Assembly: GCF_016748675.1 (NCBI RefSeq)
Contig: NZ_CP051534.1
Coordinates: 682,001 to 746,000, forward strand
From: Helicobacter pylori
GTDB lineage: Bacteria; Campylobacterota; Campylobacteria; Campylobacterales; Helicobacteraceae
Length of the DNA stretch: 64,000 bases
Reading direction: 5' to 3'
Positions 1 through 10,740 of this stretch are shown one piece after another. How positions within the stretch are numbered: position 1 is the first letter of the stretch; each line of letters begins with the position of its first letter. A model generated the notes under the pieces. The model saw nothing but the letters and a program-made list of their open reading frames with translations. It was not told where the DNA came from and made no database searches. The position numbers and the translations under genes are program-made.

Positions 1-2
1 AA

Positions 3-2396
3 GACGTTTATGCCACTTTTGAAAACGGCATTTTAGAGTTTCATTTTGATGAAAAAGCCAGGATTGCCGGTGTAGAAATCAAGGGTTATGGGACTGAAAA
101 GGAAAAAGACGGCTTAAAATCCCAAATGGGGATCAAAAAGGGCGACACCTTTGATGAGCAAAAATTAGAGCATGCTAAAACGGCTTTAAAAACCGCTTTA
201 GAGGGGCAGGGCTATTATGGGAGCGTGGTGGAGGTGCGCACCCAAAAGGTCAATGAAGGGGCGCTATTAATTGTGTTTGATGTGAATAGGGGGGATAGTA
301 TTTATATCAAACAATCCATTTATGAGGGAAGCGCGAAATTAAAACGCCGCATGATTGAATCTTTGAGCGCGAACAAGCAAAGAGATTTCATGGGCTGGAT
401 GTGGGGCTTGAATGACGGGAAATTGCGTTTAGATCAATTAGAATACGATTCTTTGCGTATCCAAGATGTGTATATGCGTAGGGGTTACTTAGACGCTCAC
501 ATTTCTTCGCCTTTTTTGAAAACGGATTTTTCCACCCATGACGCTAAGCTTCATTATAAAGTCAAAGAGGGGATTCAATATAGGATTTCAGACATTTTAA
601 TAGAGATTGACAACCCGGTAGTCCCCTTAAAAACCTTAGAAAAAGCCCTTAAAGTTAAAAGGAAAGATGTCTTTAATATTGAGCATTTAAGAGCGGATGC
701 ACAAATTTTAAAAACCGAAATCGCCGATAAGGGTTATGCGTTTGCGGTGGTGAAGCCAGACTTGGATAAAGATGAAAAAAACGGGCTTGTGAAAGTCATT
801 TATCGTATTGAAGTGGGCGATATGGTGTATATCAATGATGTCATCATTTCAGGGAATCAGCGCACGAGCGATAGGATCATTAGAAGGGAGTTATTGTTAG
901 GGCCTAAGGATAAATACAACTTGACCAAACTGAGAAATTCTGAAAATTCTTTAAGGCGTTTAGGGTTCTTCTCTAAAGTCAAAATTGAAGAAAAAAGGGT
1001 TAATAGCTCGCTTATGGATTTGTTAGTGAGCGTAGAAGAGGGACGCACCGGGCAGTTGCAATTTGGGTTAGGCTATGGCTCTTATGGAGGGCTTATGCTT
1101 AATGGGAGCGTGAGCGAAAGGAATCTTTTTGGGACCGGCCAAAGCATGAGCTTGTATGCTAACATTGCCACAGGGGGGGGTAGATCTTATCCGGGCATGC
1201 CAAGAGGAGCGGGGCGTATGTTTGCGGGGAATTTGAGCTTGACTAATCCAAGGATTTTTGACAGCTGGTATAGCTCTACGATCAATCTTTATGCGGATTA
1301 TAGGATAAGCTACCAATACATCCAACAAGGCGGGGGCTTTGGGGTGAATGTTGGGCGCATGCTGGGTAACAGAACCCATGTGAGCTTAGGGTATAACTTG
1401 AACGTTACTAAGCTCCTTGGTTTCAGTAGCCCTTTATACAACCGCTACTATTCCTCTGTTAATGAAGTGGTTTCTCCAAGACAATGTTCTACCCCCGCAT
1501 CGGTGATTATCAATCGCTTATCAGGCGGTAGAACTCCATTGGTCCCTGAAAGTTGTTCTAATCCTGGAGCGATTACCACTTCACCAGAAATAAAAGGTAT
1601 TTGGGATAGGGATTACCACACGCCTATCACCAGCTCTTTCACTCTTGATGTGAGCTATGACAACACCGATGATTATTATTTCCCTAGAAATGGGGTTATC
1701 TTTAGCTCTTATGCAACGATGTCTGGTTTGCCAAGCTCTGGCACGCTCAATTCGTGGAACGGGTTAGGCGGGAATGTCCGTAACACCAAAGTTTATGGTA
1801 AATTCGCCGCTTACCACCATTTGCAAAAATATTTATTGATAGATTTGATCGCTCGCTTTAAAACGCAAGGGGGCTATATCTTTAGGTATAACACCGATGA
1901 TTACTTGCCCTTAAACTCCACCTTCTACATGGGGGGCGTAACCACGGTGAGAGGCTTTAGAAACGGCTCAGTTACGCCTAAAGATGAGTTTGGCTTGTGG
2001 CTTGGAGGCGATGGGATTTTTACCGCCTCTACTGAATTGAGCTATGGGGTGTTGAAAGCGGCTAAAATGCGTTTAGCGTGGTTTTTTGACTTTGGTTTCC
2101 TAACCTTTAAAACCCCAACTAGGGGGAGTTTCTTCTATAACGCTCCCCTCACGACAGCGAATTTTAAAGATTATGGCGTGATAGGGGCTGGGTTTGAAAG
2201 AGCGACTTGGAGGGCTTCCACAGGCTTACAGATTGAATGGATTTCGCCCATGGGGCCTTTGGTGTTGATTTTCCCTATAGCGTTTTTCAACCAATGGGGC
2301 GATGGCAATGGCAAAAAATGCAAAGGGCTATGCTTCAACCCTAACATGGACGATTACACGCAACACTTTGAATTTTCTATGGGAACAAGGTTTTAA
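3..2396 (+). CDS. bamA: BamA outer-membrane assembly factor, 5'-truncated by window edge
   Basis: This is the central component of the BAM complex, which folds beta-barrel proteins into the outer membrane. The frame is open from base 3, so the N-terminus (signal peptide and the first part of POTRA 1, roughly 120 residues compared with the ~916-residue H. pylori protein I remember) lies outside the window. Repeated POTRA modules fill the first half. The barrel starts near the GLGYGSYGG stretch, and the loop-6 signature VRGF appears in TTVRGFRNG. The protein ends in GTRF with the terminal Phe typical of outer-membrane barrels. A G8 run at 1173-1180 lies in the barrel-coding part. The stop is one base before the mqnC ATG, so the two are probably cotranscribed. 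Confidence 0.95.
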   Translation, partial: DVYATFENGILEFHFDEKARIAGVEIKGYGTEKEKDGLKSQMGIKKGDTFDEQKLEHAKTALKTALEGQGYYGSVVEVRTQKVNEGALLIVFDVNRGDSIYIKQSIYEGSAKLKRRMIESLSANKQRDFMGWMWGLNDGKLRLDQLEYDSLRIQDVYMRRGYLDAHISSPFLKTDFSTHDAKLHYKVKEGIQYRISDILIEIDNPVVPLKTLEKALKVKRKDVFNIEHLRADAQILKTEIADKGYAFAVVKPDLDKDEKNGLVKVIYRIEVGDMVYINDVIISGNQRTSDRIIRRELLLGPKDKYNLTKLRNSENSLRRLGFFSKVKIEEKRVNSSLMDLLVSVEEGRTGQLQFGLGYGSYGGLMLNGSVSERNLFGTGQSMSLYANIATGGGRSYPGMPRGAGRMFAGNLSLTNPRIFDSWYSSTINLYADYRISYQYIQQGGGFGVNVGRMLGNRTHVSLGYNLNVTKLLGFSSPLYNRYYSSVNEVVSPRQCSTPASVIINRLSGGRTPLVPESCSNPGAITTSPEIKGIWDRDYHTPITSSFTLDVSYDNTDDYYFPRNGVIFSSYATMSGLPSSGTLNSWNGLGGNVRNTKVYGKFAAYHHLQKYLLIDLIARFKTQGGYIFRYNTDDYLPLNSTFYMGGVTTVRGFRNGSVTPKDEFGLWLGGDGIFTASTELSYGVLKAAKMRLAWFFDFGFLTFKTPTRGSFFYNAPLTTANFKDYGVIGAGFERATWRASTGLQIEWISPMGPLVLIFPIAFFNQWGDGNGKKCKGLCFNPNMDDYTQHFEFSMGTRF

Positions 2397-2397
2397 A

Positions 2398-3459
2398 ATG
2401 CGCATTAACAGAGAAGAAATTTTGGATTTAATGAAAAACGCGCCCTTGAAAGAATTAGGGCAAAGGGCTTTGAGAGTAAAGCAACGCTTGCACCCTGAAA
2501 ACTTGACGACTTTTATTGTGGATAGGAATATCAATTACACCAATATTTGTTTTGTGGATTGCAAGTTTTGTGCGTTCAAACGCACCTTAAAAGAAAAAGA
2601 CGCCTACGTGTTGAGCTATGAAGAAATTGATCAAAAGATTGAAGAATTACTCGCTATTGGCGGCACGCAGATCCTTTTTCAAGGGGGGGTGCACCCGCAG
2701 CTCAAAATAGACTATTATGAAAATTTAGTCAGCCATATCGCTCAAAAATTCCCCACCATCACCATTCATGGTTTTAGCGCGGTTGAAATTGATTACATTT
2801 CTAAAATCTCTAAATTGTCTTTAAAAGAAGTTTTAGAAAGGTTGAAAAACGCCGGTTTAAGCTCCATTCCAGGAGCGGGAGCAGAGATACTAAGCGATAG
2901 GGTGCGCGATGTGATCGCTCCTAAAAAATTGAGTAGCGATCGGTGGATTGAAGTGCATAAAATGGCCCATCTTTGCGGGATTAAAAGCACGGCTACCATG
3001 ATGTTTGGGAGCGTGGATAATGAAGAAGATGTAATAGAACATTTACAAAGGGTGCGCGATTTGCAAGATGAAACCGGCGGCTTTAGGGCTTTTATTTTAT
3101 GGAGCTTTCAGCCCAACAACACCCCTTTAAAAGAAGAAATCCCAAGCATTAAAAAAGCGAGTTCCAATCGGTATTTACGCTATTTGGCATGCAGTAGGAT
3201 TTTTTTGGATAACATTCAAAACATACAAAGCTCATGGGTTACTCAAGGTTCTATGATAGGGCAGTTAGCCTTATTGTTTGGAGCGAATGATTTAGGGAGT
3301 GTGATGATGGAAGAAAATGTAGTGAAAGCGGCCGGGACGAGTTTTTGTATGAATGAAGCGGAAATGATAGAGCTTATTGAAGACATTGGGAGCGTGGCGG
3401 CTAAACGAAACACCGCTTATGAAATCTTAAAGCGTTATCCGGCTAAAGCAAAGGTATAA
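2398..3459 (+). CDS. mqnC: Cyclic dehypoxanthinyl futalosine synthase (radical SAM), menaquinone futalosine pathway
   Basis: A radical-SAM enzyme that cyclises dehypoxanthinyl futalosine in the futalosine route to menaquinone, the respiratory quinone of Helicobacter. The cluster motif CFVDCKFC (CX3CX2C) lies about 45 residues in. GGVHP and PGAGAEIL are typical of MqnC; MqnE, the paralogue, has a different context. The open frame runs further upstream into bamA, but the ATG one base after the bamA stop gives the normal ~353 residues, beginning MRINREE. It is packed between bamA and an M16 homologue. The choice of MqnC over MqnE rests on motif recall, not on a search. Confidence 0.9.
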   Translation: MRINREEILDLMKNAPLKELGQRALRVKQRLHPENLTTFIVDRNINYTNICFVDCKFCAFKRTLKEKDAYVLSYEEIDQKIEELLAIGGTQILFQGGVHPQLKIDYYENLVSHIAQKFPTITIHGFSAVEIDYISKISKLSLKEVLERLKNAGLSSIPGAGAEILSDRVRDVIAPKKLSSDRWIEVHKMAHLCGIKSTATMMFGSVDNEEDVIEHLQRVRDLQDETGGFRAFILWSFQPNNTPLKEEIPSIKKASSNRYLRYLACSRIFLDNIQNIQSSWVTQGSMIGQLALLFGANDLGSVMMEENVVKAAGTSFCMNEAEMIELIEDIGSVAAKRNTAYEILKRYPAKAKV

Positions 3460-3464
3460 ATAAC

Positions 3465-4763
3465 ATGAAAAAATTTTTAATCACTTTATTATTAGGAGTT
3501 TTTATGGGGTTACAAGCGAGCGCTTTGACACACCAAGAAATCAATCAAGCTAAAGTCCCTGTGATTTATGAAGAAAACCATTTATTGCCTATGGGGTTTA
3601 TCCATTTAGCTTTTAGAGGGGGCGGGAGCTTAAGCGATAAAAACCAGTTGGGTTTAGCAAAATTATTCGCGCAAGTTTTAAACGAAGGCACTAAAGAGCT
3701 TGGTGCGGTGGGGTTTGCACAACTTTTAGAGCAAAAAGCGATCAGTTTGAATGTGGATACCAGCGCAGAAGATTTGCAAATCACTTTAGAATTTTTAAAA
3801 GAATATGAAGATGAAGCCATCACGCGCTTAAAAGAGCTTTTAAAATCCCCTAATTTCACGCAAAACGCTTTAGAAAAAGTCAAAACCAGAATGTTAGCCC
3901 AACTTTTACAAAAAGAAAGCGACTTTGATTATTTGGCTAAATTGACTTTAAAGCAAGAACTTTTTGCTAACACCCCTTTAGCTAACGCGGCCTTAGGCAC
4001 TAAAGAGAGCCTCCAAAAAATCAAGCTAGACGATTTAAAACAGCAATTTGCTAAGGTTTTTGAACTCAATAAACTCGTGGTGGTGCTTGGGGGCGATTTG
4101 AAAGTCAATCAAACGCTCAATCGTTTAAATAGCGCCCTTAATTTCTTGCCACAAGGTAAAGCGTATGAAGAGCCTTATTTTGAAACGAGCGATAAAAAAA
4201 GCGAAAAAGTCCTCTATAAAGACACTGAACAGGCTTTCGTGTATTTTGGTGCACCCTTTAAAATCAAGGATTTAAAACAGGATTTAGCGAAATCTAAAGT
4301 CATGATGTTTGTGCTTGGTGGGGGGTTTGGCTCTCGTTTGATGGAAAAAATCAGGGTTCAAGAGGGCTTGGCTTATAGCGTGTATATCCGCTCCAACTTT
4401 TCTAAAGTGGCGCATTTTGCGAGCGGGTATTTGCAAACCAAGCTCAGCACTCAAGCTAAAAGCGTTGCCTTAGTTAAAAAAATAGTCAAAGAATTTATAG
4501 AAAAAGGCATGACGCAACAAGAATTAGACGACGCTAAAAAGTTTTTACTAGGCTCTGAGCCTTTAAGGAATGAAACGATCTCTAGCCGCTTGAACACCAC
4601 TTACAATTATTTTTATTTAGGTTTGCCTTTAAATTTCAACCAAACGCTGTTGGATCAAATCCAAAAAATGAGTTTGAAAGAAATCAATGATTTCATTAAA
4701 GCGCACACCGAAATCAATGACTTGACTTTTGCCATTGTGAGCAATAAAAAGAAGGACAAATGA
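3465..4763 (+). CDS. M16-family peptidase homologue lacking the HxxEH zinc site
   Basis: A 432-residue exported protein with an N-terminal hydrophobic signal ([15 protein letters not shown], ending about ASA/L). It has two M16-type halves. Where active M16 peptidases have HxxEH followed by a GT, this protein has KLFAQ (residues 66-70) followed by VLNEGT, so all three zinc-binding or catalytic positions are lost. The second half keeps a [13 protein letters not shown]...GLAYSVY segment, the Arg/Tyr substrate-binding region of the family. The likely role is the non-catalytic partner of a heterodimeric periplasmic M16 peptidase whose active subunit is encoded elsewhere. An AAAGG ribosome site precedes the ATG. 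The stop overlaps gatB. Confidence 0.85.
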   Translation: MKKFLITLLLGVFMGLQASALTHQEINQAKVPVIYEENHLLPMGFIHLAFRGGGSLSDKNQLGLAKLFAQVLNEGTKELGAVGFAQLLEQKAISLNVDTSAEDLQITLEFLKEYEDEAITRLKELLKSPNFTQNALEKVKTRMLAQLLQKESDFDYLAKLTLKQELFANTPLANAALGTKESLQKIKLDDLKQQFAKVFELNKLVVVLGGDLKVNQTLNRLNSALNFLPQGKAYEEPYFETSDKKSEKVLYKDTEQAFVYFGAPFKIKDLKQDLAKSKVMMFVLGGGFGSRLMEKIRVQEGLAYSVYIRSNFSKVAHFASGYLQTKLSTQAKSVALVKKIVKEFIEKGMTQQELDDAKKFLLGSEPLRNETISSRLNTTYNYFYLGLPLNFNQTLLDQIQKMSLKEINDFIKAHTEINDLTFAIVSNKKKDK

Positions 4764-6187
4764 TGCCATTTGAAGCTGTAATCGGGCTAGAAGTCCATGT
4801 CCAACTCAACACCAAAACCAAAATCTTTTGCTCTTGCTCCACAAGTTTTGGAGAAACCCCCAATTCTAATACATGCCCTGTGTGTTTGGGCTTACCGGGA
4901 GCTTTGCCGGTATTGAATAAAGAAGTGGTTAAAAAAGCCATCCAGTTAGGCACAGCCATTGAAGCCAATATCAACCAATATTCCATTTTTGCGAGGAAAA
5001 ATTACTTTTACCCTGATTTGCCTAAGGCTTATCAAATTTCGCAGTTTGAAGTCCCCATTGTGAGCGATGGGAAATTAGAGATTGACGCTAAAGAGGGCGC
5101 GAAAATCGTGCGTATTGAAAGGGCCCACATGGAAGAAGACGCCGGTAAAAATATCCATGAGGGCAGTTATTCTTTAGTGGATTTGAACCGCGCTTGCACC
5201 CCTTTATTAGAAATTGTCAGCAAGCCGGACATGCGAAATAGTGAAGAAGCCATAGCGTATTTGAAAAAGCTCCATGCTATCGTGCGTTTTATAGGGATTT
5301 CTGATGCGAACATGCAAGAGGGGAATTTCAGGTGCGATGCGAACGTGTCTATTAGACCCAAAGGCGATGAAAAGCTTTACACGAGGGTGGAAATCAAAAA
5401 CTTGAATAGCTTTAGATTCATCGCTAAAGCGATTGAATACGAGATAGAGCGCCAAAGCGCAGCGTGGGAGAACGGGCGTTATAGTGAAGAAGTGGTTCAA
5501 GAAACGCGCCTTTTTGACACCAATAAAGGGATCACCCTTTCTATGCGCAATAAAGAAGAATCAGCGGATTACCGCTATTTTAAAGATCCGGATTTGTATC
5601 CTGTTTTTATTGATGAAAAACTTTTAAAAGAAGCTCAAAAGATCAATGAATTGCCTGGCGCGAAAAAAATCCGCTACATGAAAGATTTTAACCTTAAAGA
5701 AGACGATGCGAATTTATTGGTGAGCGATCCTTTATTGGCGGAGTATTTTGAAAGCATGCTCCATCTTGGGGTTAAGGCTAAAACGAGCGTGACATGGCTT
5801 TGCGTGGAATTATTAGGGCGCTTGAAAGCCGAAACCACTTTAGAAAATTGCGGAGTTAGCGCTCACATGTTAGGCGCTTTAGCCAGACGCATTGATGAGG
5901 GCAAGATTTCAGGTAAGAGCGCTAAAGATGTGTTAGACAAGCTTTTAGAAGAGCATGGGGGCGATGTGGATGCGCTCATTGAACAAATGGGCTTATCTCA
6001 AGTCAATGACACAGAAGCGATTGTTAAAGTTATAGAAGAGGTGCTTAAAAACAACGCCGATAAGGTGCTTGAATACAAAAGCGGTAAGGACAAGCTTTTT
6101 GGGTTTTTTGTAGGCCAAGCGATGAAAAATCTAAAAGGCGCTAATCCTAGCGTGGTGAATGCTATTTTGAAAGAGAAATTGGGTTGA
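4760..6187 (+). CDS. gatB: Aspartyl/glutamyl-tRNA amidotransferase subunit B
   Basis: Subunit B of GatCAB, which amidates mischarged Glu-tRNA(Gln) and Asp-tRNA(Asn). H. pylori lacks GlnRS and AsnRS, so this is essential for translation. The start [20 protein letters not shown] with the cysteines near CSCSTSFG and CPVCLGLPG is diagnostic. The C-terminal YqeY-like tail ([11 protein letters not shown]) is present, and the 475-residue length is normal. Two adjacent ATGs overlap the stop of the preceding gene (ATGATG); the AAGGA site suits either. It is translationally coupled to both neighbours. Confidence 0.97.
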   Translation: MMPFEAVIGLEVHVQLNTKTKIFCSCSTSFGETPNSNTCPVCLGLPGALPVLNKEVVKKAIQLGTAIEANINQYSIFARKNYFYPDLPKAYQISQFEVPIVSDGKLEIDAKEGAKIVRIERAHMEEDAGKNIHEGSYSLVDLNRACTPLLEIVSKPDMRNSEEAIAYLKKLHAIVRFIGISDANMQEGNFRCDANVSIRPKGDEKLYTRVEIKNLNSFRFIAKAIEYEIERQSAAWENGRYSEEVVQETRLFDTNKGITLSMRNKEESADYRYFKDPDLYPVFIDEKLLKEAQKINELPGAKKIRYMKDFNLKEDDANLLVSDPLLAEYFESMLHLGVKAKTSVTWLCVELLGRLKAETTLENCGVSAHMLGALARRIDEGKISGKSAKDVLDKLLEEHGGDVDALIEQMGLSQVNDTEAIVKVIEEVLKNNADKVLEYKSGKDKLFGFFVGQAMKNLKGANPSVVNAILKEKLG

Positions 6188-7434
6188 TGAGGAAAATTTT
6201 TTCTTATGTTTTGAGGGCTTTGTTGTTTATTGGGATCGTTTATGCAGAGCCTGAATCTAAAGTGGAAGCCTTAGAAGGGAAGAAACGAGAATCTTCTTTG
6301 TATAAAAAAATCCGCCAAGAATTAAAGAATAAGGAATTGAAAAATAAAGAAGAAGAAAAGAAAAACCCCGCAGAAAAGAAAGAAACAAAAGCCAAAAGAA
6401 AGCCCAGAGCAGAAGTCCATCATGGGGATGCCAAAAATCCCACTCAAAAAATAACGCCTCCTAAAATCAAAGAGGGCGCTAAAGGGGTTCAAAATCAAGG
6501 CACGCAAAATCAAGGCGTTCAAAATAACGCGCCAAAACTTGAAGAAAAAGAGACAACCTCTCAAACTCTTGAAAAAAATAAGGGAACAAGCCCTAGCTCC
6601 CAATTCAATTCCATTTTTGGTAATCCTAATAACGCTACCAACAACACCCTTGAAGATAAGGTCGTAGGGGGCATTTCATTGCTTGTTAATGGATCGCCTA
6701 TCACGCTGTATCAAATCCAAGAAGAGCAAAAAAAATCTAAAGTGAGCAAAGCTCAAGCTAGGGATCGTTTGATTGCGGAACGCATTAAAAACCAAGAAAT
6801 TGAGCGCTTAAAAATCCATGTAGATGATGACAAGCTAGACCAAGAAATGGCGATGATGGCGCAACAGCAAGGCATGGATTTAGACCATTTCAAACAAATG
6901 CTTATGGCTGAGGGGCATTATAAACTCTATAGAGATCAGCTTAAGGAGCATTTAGAAATGCAAGAATTGTTGCGTAATATCTTACTCACCAATGTGGATA
7001 CCAGCTCTGAAACCAAAATGCGCGAATATTACAACAAACACAAGGAGCAATTCAGTATCCCCACTGAAATAGAAACCGTGCGCTACACTTCCACCAATCA
7101 AGAAGATTTAGAAAGGGCTATGGCAGATCCTAATTTGGAAATTCCAGGGGTGAGTAAGGCTAATGAAAAAATAGAGATGAAAACCCTAAACCCCCAAATC
7201 GCTCAAGTCTTTATTTCGCATGAGCAAGGATCTTTCACGCCCGTTATGAATGGGGGTGGGGGGCAGTTTATCACCTTTTATATCAAGGAAAAAAAGGGTA
7301 AAAACGAAGTGAGCTTCAGTCAAGCCAAGCAATTCATCGCCCAAAAATTAGTGGAAGAATCTAAAGATAAGATTTTAGAAGAGCATTTTGAAAAATTGCG
7401 CGTTAAGTCTAGGATTGTGATGATTAGAGAGTGA
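6187..7434 (+). CDS. SurA-like periplasmic chaperone with degenerate parvulin domain
   Basis: A secreted protein of 415 residues. A signal peptide ([20 protein letters not shown]) is followed by a ~110-residue Lys/Glu/Gln-rich low-complexity linker with NQG repeats, then a helical SurA N-domain-like core (SPITLYQIQEEQKKSKVSK onward) and a C-terminal part shaped like a parvulin domain (ISHEQGSFTPVMNGGGGQFITFYIKEK) that lacks the usual rotamase signature. It is likely to be an outer-membrane-protein chaperone, consistent with bamA in the same block. The start is the ATG overlapping the gatB stop (TGATG); a TTG one codon upstream is possible. Chaperone function is inferred. Confidence 0.8.
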   Translation: MRKIFSYVLRALLFIGIVYAEPESKVEALEGKKRESSLYKKIRQELKNKELKNKEEEKKNPAEKKETKAKRKPRAEVHHGDAKNPTQKITPPKIKEGAKGVQNQGTQNQGVQNNAPKLEEKETTSQTLEKNKGTSPSSQFNSIFGNPNNATNNTLEDKVVGGISLLVNGSPITLYQIQEEQKKSKVSKAQARDRLIAERIKNQEIERLKIHVDDDKLDQEMAMMAQQQGMDLDHFKQMLMAEGHYKLYRDQLKEHLEMQELLRNILLTNVDTSSETKMREYYNKHKEQFSIPTEIETVRYTSTNQEDLERAMADPNLEIPGVSKANEKIEMKTLNPQIAQVFISHEQGSFTPVMNGGGGQFITFYIKEKKGKNEVSFSQAKQFIAQKLVEESKDKILEEHFEKLRVKSRIVMIRE

Positions 7435-7444
7435 TTTTTAGATT

Positions 7445-8461
7445 GTGCAACACTTCAATTTCCTCTATAAAGATTCTTTATTTTCTATCGCTTTATTCAC
7501 TTTCATTATCGCTCTTGTGATTTTATTAGAACAGGCTAGGGCGTATTTTACCCGAAAGAGAAACAAAAAATTTTTGCAAAAATTCGCCCAAAATCAAAAC
7601 GCCTATGCGAGCAGCGAGAATTTAGACGAGCTTTTAAAGCATGCCAAAATTTCCAGTTTGATGTTTTTAGCTAGGGCGTATTCTAAAGCTGACATAGAAA
7701 TGAGTATTGAAATCTTAAAAGGCCTTTTGAATCGCCCCTTAAAAGATGAAGAAAAAATCGCTGTTTTAGATTTATTAGCCAAAAATTATTTTAGTGTGGG
7801 GTATTTGCAAAAAACAAAAGACACCGTGAAAGAAATTTTGCGCTTTTCCCCAAGGAATGTGGGAGCGTTATTGAAACTTTTGCATGCGTATGAATTAGAA
7901 AAAGATTATTCAAAGGCTTTAGAGACTTTGGAATGTCTGGAAGAATTAGAAGTGGTTGAAATTGAAACGATTAAAAATTACCTTTATCTCATGCATTTAA
8001 TAGAGAATAAGGAAGATGCGGCTAAAATCTTGCATGTTTCAAAAGCATCGTTAGATTTGAAAAAAATCGCTTTAAATTATTTAAAATCTTATGATGAAAA
8101 GCTTTTTTGGCAAGAAATTGATGCAACCGAACGGCTAGAAAATGTGATCGATCTTTTATGGGATATGAATATCCCTGCTTTTATTTTAGAAAAACATGCC
8201 CTTTTGCAAGACATCGCGCGTGCTAAAGGGTTACTTTTAGATAATAAGTTTTGCCAAGTTTTTGAATTAGAGGTTTTACGCGCTCTATTAAATAGCCCTA
8301 TGAAAGCGCGTCTGACTTTTGAATACCGCTGCAAGCATTGCAAACAAATCTTTCCTTTTGAAAGCCATAGGTGTCCTGTGTGTTACCAGTTAGCGTTTAT
8401 GGATATGGTGCTTAAAATTTCTAAAGAAAGCTATGGGAGTGGATTAAATGCAAGAAATTGA
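7445..8461 (+). CDS. Membrane-anchored TPR protein with C-terminal zinc ribbon, LapB/YciM-like
   Basis: A 338-residue protein usually labelled hypothetical. An N-terminal transmembrane helix (about residues 8-28, SLFSIALFTFIIALVILLE) is followed by helical TPR-like repeats (for example AKNYFSVGYLQKTKDTVKEILR) and a C-terminal rubredoxin-like knuckle with C296, C299, C310 and C313. That is the layout of E. coli LapB (YciM), the anchored TPR/rubredoxin protein that controls LpxC turnover and LPS synthesis. Sequence identity is evidently low, so orthology is inference. The start is GTG; no good alternative is seen. It overlaps rnhA by 14 bases. Confidence 0.75.
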   Translation: MQHFNFLYKDSLFSIALFTFIIALVILLEQARAYFTRKRNKKFLQKFAQNQNAYASSENLDELLKHAKISSLMFLARAYSKADIEMSIEILKGLLNRPLKDEEKIAVLDLLAKNYFSVGYLQKTKDTVKEILRFSPRNVGALLKLLHAYELEKDYSKALETLECLEELEVVEIETIKNYLYLMHLIENKEDAAKILHVSKASLDLKKIALNYLKSYDEKLFWQEIDATERLENVIDLLWDMNIPAFILEKHALLQDIARAKGLLLDNKFCQVFELEVLRALLNSPMKARLTFEYRCKHCKQIFPFESHRCPVCYQLAFMDMVLKISKESYGSGLNARN

Positions 8462-8879
8462 AATTTTTTGCGATGGTTCTTCTTTAGGCAATCCCGGGCC
8501 AGGCGGGTATGCGGCGATTTTACGCTATAAAGATAAAGAAAAAATCATCAGTGGGGGCGAAAATTTCACCACGAATAACCGCATGGAATTAAGAGCGCTC
8601 AATGAAGCGTTAAAAGTTTTGAAACGCCCATGCCATATCACGCTTTATAGCGATTCGCAATACGTGTGCCAAGCGATCAATGTGTGGCTAGCTAACTGGC
8701 AAAAAAAGAATTTTGCTAAAGTTAAAAATGTGGATTTATGGAAAGAATTTTTAGAAGTCTCTAAAGGGCATTTGATTATGGCGGTGTGGATTAAGGGGCA
8801 TAATGGGCATGCCGAGAATGAACGATGCGACAGCCTCGCTAAATTAGAGGCGCAAAAACGCACTAAAACGACCACTTAA
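8448..8879 (+). CDS. rnhA: Ribonuclease HI
   Basis: Degrades the RNA strand of RNA-DNA hybrids in the cytoplasm. At 143 residues it is a normal-length minimal RNase HI. The catalytic carboxylates are visible: D9 in FCDGSSLGNPGPGG, E47 in NNRMELRA, D69 in YSDSQYV and D128 in NERCDSLA, with the GHNGH loop. The ATG lies inside the end of the preceding gene and ten bases separate its stop from rnc, so expression is probably coupled. Confidence 0.97.
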   Translation: MQEIEIFCDGSSLGNPGPGGYAAILRYKDKEKIISGGENFTTNNRMELRALNEALKVLKRPCHITLYSDSQYVCQAINVWLANWQKKNFAKVKNVDLWKEFLEVSKGHLIMAVWIKGHNGHAENERCDSLAKLEAQKRTKTTT

Positions 8880-8889
8880 AGGGAAAAAG

Positions 8890-9609
8890 ATGAAAAACAA
8901 ACGCTCTCAAAATAGCCCTTATGTAACGCCTAATAACCCTTATTTAACGCTAGAAAAAGCTTTAGGGTATTCTTTTAAAGACAAGCGTTTATTGGAGCAA
9001 GCCTTAACGCATAAATCATGCAAGCTCGCTTTAAACAATGAGCGCTTGGAATTTTTAGGCGATGCGGTGTTGGGTTTGGTGATAGGGGAGTTGCTATACC
9101 ATAAATTCTACCAATACGATGAGGGCAAACTCTCTAAATTAAGGGCTTCTATTGTGAGCGCGCAGGGTTTTACTAAATTAGCGAAAGCGATCGCTTTACA
9201 AGATTATTTGCGCGTTTCTTCTTCTGAAGAAATTTCTAAAGGGAGAGAAAAACCCTCTATTTTATCAAGCGCTTTTGAGGCTTTAATGGCCGGGGTGTAT
9301 TTAGAAGCAGGGTTAGCTAAGGTGCGTAAGATTATACAAAAATTACTCAATCGCGCTTACAAGCGTTTGGATTTGGAGCATTTGTTTATGGACTATAAAA
9401 CCGCTTTACAAGAATTGACCCAAGCGCAATTTTGCGTGATCCCTTCGTACCAATTGCTCCAAGAAAAAGGGCCAGACCACCATAAAGAATTTGAAATGGC
9501 TCTATACATTCAAGATAAAATGTATGCGACCGCTAAAGGCAAGAGTAAAAAAGAAGCCGAACAGCAATGCGCTTATCAAGCGCTTCAAAAACTTAAGGAA
9601 GCCAAATGA
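8890..9609 (+). CDS. rnc: Ribonuclease III
   Basis: Double-strand-specific endoribonuclease for rRNA processing and sRNA-guided decay. The signature [13 protein letters not shown] (E54, D58) and the second acidic site in [16 protein letters not shown] lie in the RIIID domain. A double-stranded RNA-binding domain follows ([12 protein letters not shown] ... [17 protein letters not shown]). The length of 239 residues is standard. A GGGAAAAAG-type site precedes the ATG, and the stop overlaps aroC by four bases (ATGA). Confidence 0.97.
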   Translation: MKNKRSQNSPYVTPNNPYLTLEKALGYSFKDKRLLEQALTHKSCKLALNNERLEFLGDAVLGLVIGELLYHKFYQYDEGKLSKLRASIVSAQGFTKLAKAIALQDYLRVSSSEEISKGREKPSILSSAFEALMAGVYLEAGLAKVRKIIQKLLNRAYKRLDLEHLFMDYKTALQELTQAQFCVIPSYQLLQEKGPDHHKEFEMALYIQDKMYATAKGKSKKEAEQQCAYQALQKLKEAK

Positions 9610-10703
9610 ACACTTTGGGGCGTTTTTTAAGGCTCACGACCTTTGGGGAATCGCATGGGGATATGATAGGGGGGGTATTAGACGGCATGCCTAGCGGGAT
9701 TAAAATAGACTATGCACTATTAGAAAATGAAATGAAGCGCCGCCAAGGGGGGAGGAACGTTTTCATTACGCCACGAAAAGAAGACGATAAAGTGGAAATA
9801 ACAAGCGGGGTTTTTGAAGGTTTTAGCACAGGGACGCCCATAGGGTTTTTAATCCACAACCAAAGGGCTAGGAGCAAGGATTACGATAACATTAAAAACC
9901 TTTTTAGGCCTAGCCATGCGGATTTCACTTATTTTCATAAATACGGCATTAGGGATTTTAGGGGTGGGGGGAGGAGCTCGGCTAGAGAGAGCGCTATAAG
10001 AGTGGCTGCTGGAGCGTTTGCTAAAATGCTTTTAAGAGAAATTGGCATTGTTTGTGAAAGCGGGATCATTAAAATTGGGGGCATTGAAGCCAAAAATTAC
10101 GATTTTAATCACGCTTTAAAAAGCGAGATTTTTGCCTTAGATGAAGAACAAGAAGAAGCGCAAAAAACAGCCATTCAAAACGCTATCAAAAACCACGATA
10201 GCATCGGGGGCGTGGCTTTGATTAGGGCAAGGAACGCAAAAACTAATCAAAAACTCCCCATTGGCTTGGGTCAAGGGCTATACGCTAAATTAGACGCTAA
10301 AATCGCTGAAGCGATGATGGGGCTTAATGGGGTGAAAGCGGTTGAAATAGGCAAGGGGGTAGAAAGCTCTTTATTAAAAGGCTCAGAGTATAACGATTTA
10401 ATGAATCAAAAAGGGTTTTTGAGCAATCATAGTGGGGGGGTTTTAGGGGGCATGAGCAATGGGGAAGAAATCATTGTTAGAGTGCATTTCAAACCCACGC
10501 CAAGCATTTTCCAACCTCAACAAACCATAGACATTAATGGCAATGAATGCGAATGCTTGTTAAAGGGCAGGCATGATCCTTGCATTGCGATTAGAGGGAG
10601 TGTGGTGTGCGAGAGCTTGTTAGCGTTGGTGTTAGCCGATATGGTATTACTCAATTTGACTTCAAAAATAGAGTATTTAAAAACGATTTATAATGAGAAT
10701 TAA
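9606..10703 (+). CDS. aroC: Chorismate synthase
   Basis: Converts 5-enolpyruvylshikimate-3-phosphate to chorismate, the last shikimate step, using reduced FMN. Conserved segments are [18 protein letters not shown] at the N-terminus, [25 protein letters not shown] and the C-terminal [10 protein letters not shown]. The 365 residues are full length. ATGA overlap with rnc. Two G7 runs lie inside the coding sequence (near 9669 and 10434). Confidence 0.97.
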   Translation: MNTLGRFLRLTTFGESHGDMIGGVLDGMPSGIKIDYALLENEMKRRQGGRNVFITPRKEDDKVEITSGVFEGFSTGTPIGFLIHNQRARSKDYDNIKNLFRPSHADFTYFHKYGIRDFRGGGRSSARESAIRVAAGAFAKMLLREIGIVCESGIIKIGGIEAKNYDFNHALKSEIFALDEEQEEAQKTAIQNAIKNHDSIGGVALIRARNAKTNQKLPIGLGQGLYAKLDAKIAEAMMGLNGVKAVEIGKGVESSLLKGSEYNDLMNQKGFLSNHSGGVLGGMSNGEEIIVRVHFKPTPSIFQPQQTIDINGNECECLLKGRHDPCIAIRGSVVCESLLALVLADMVLLNLTSKIEYLKTIYNEN

Positions 10704-10714
10704 ACGAAATTGGA

Positions 10715-10720
10715 TACAAT
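10715..10720 (+). promoter_or_regulatory. Putative -10 element (TACAAT) before the 10741 gene
   Basis: The 37-base gap after aroC holds GGATACAAT about 20 bases ahead of an AAAAGGA ribosome site and a GTG start. H. pylori sigma-80 promoters often show only a -10 box, so an internal promoter is plausible. Confidence 0.45.
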
Positions 10721-10740
10721 CAGCTTAAAAAGGATATAAA

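Noticed and set aside
9669-10440. G7 runs in aroC (and one in mqnC at 2683-2689) as phase-variation switches
   Set aside because: They lie in essential housekeeping genes with intact frames; seven bases is short for switching and no alternative frame is usable.
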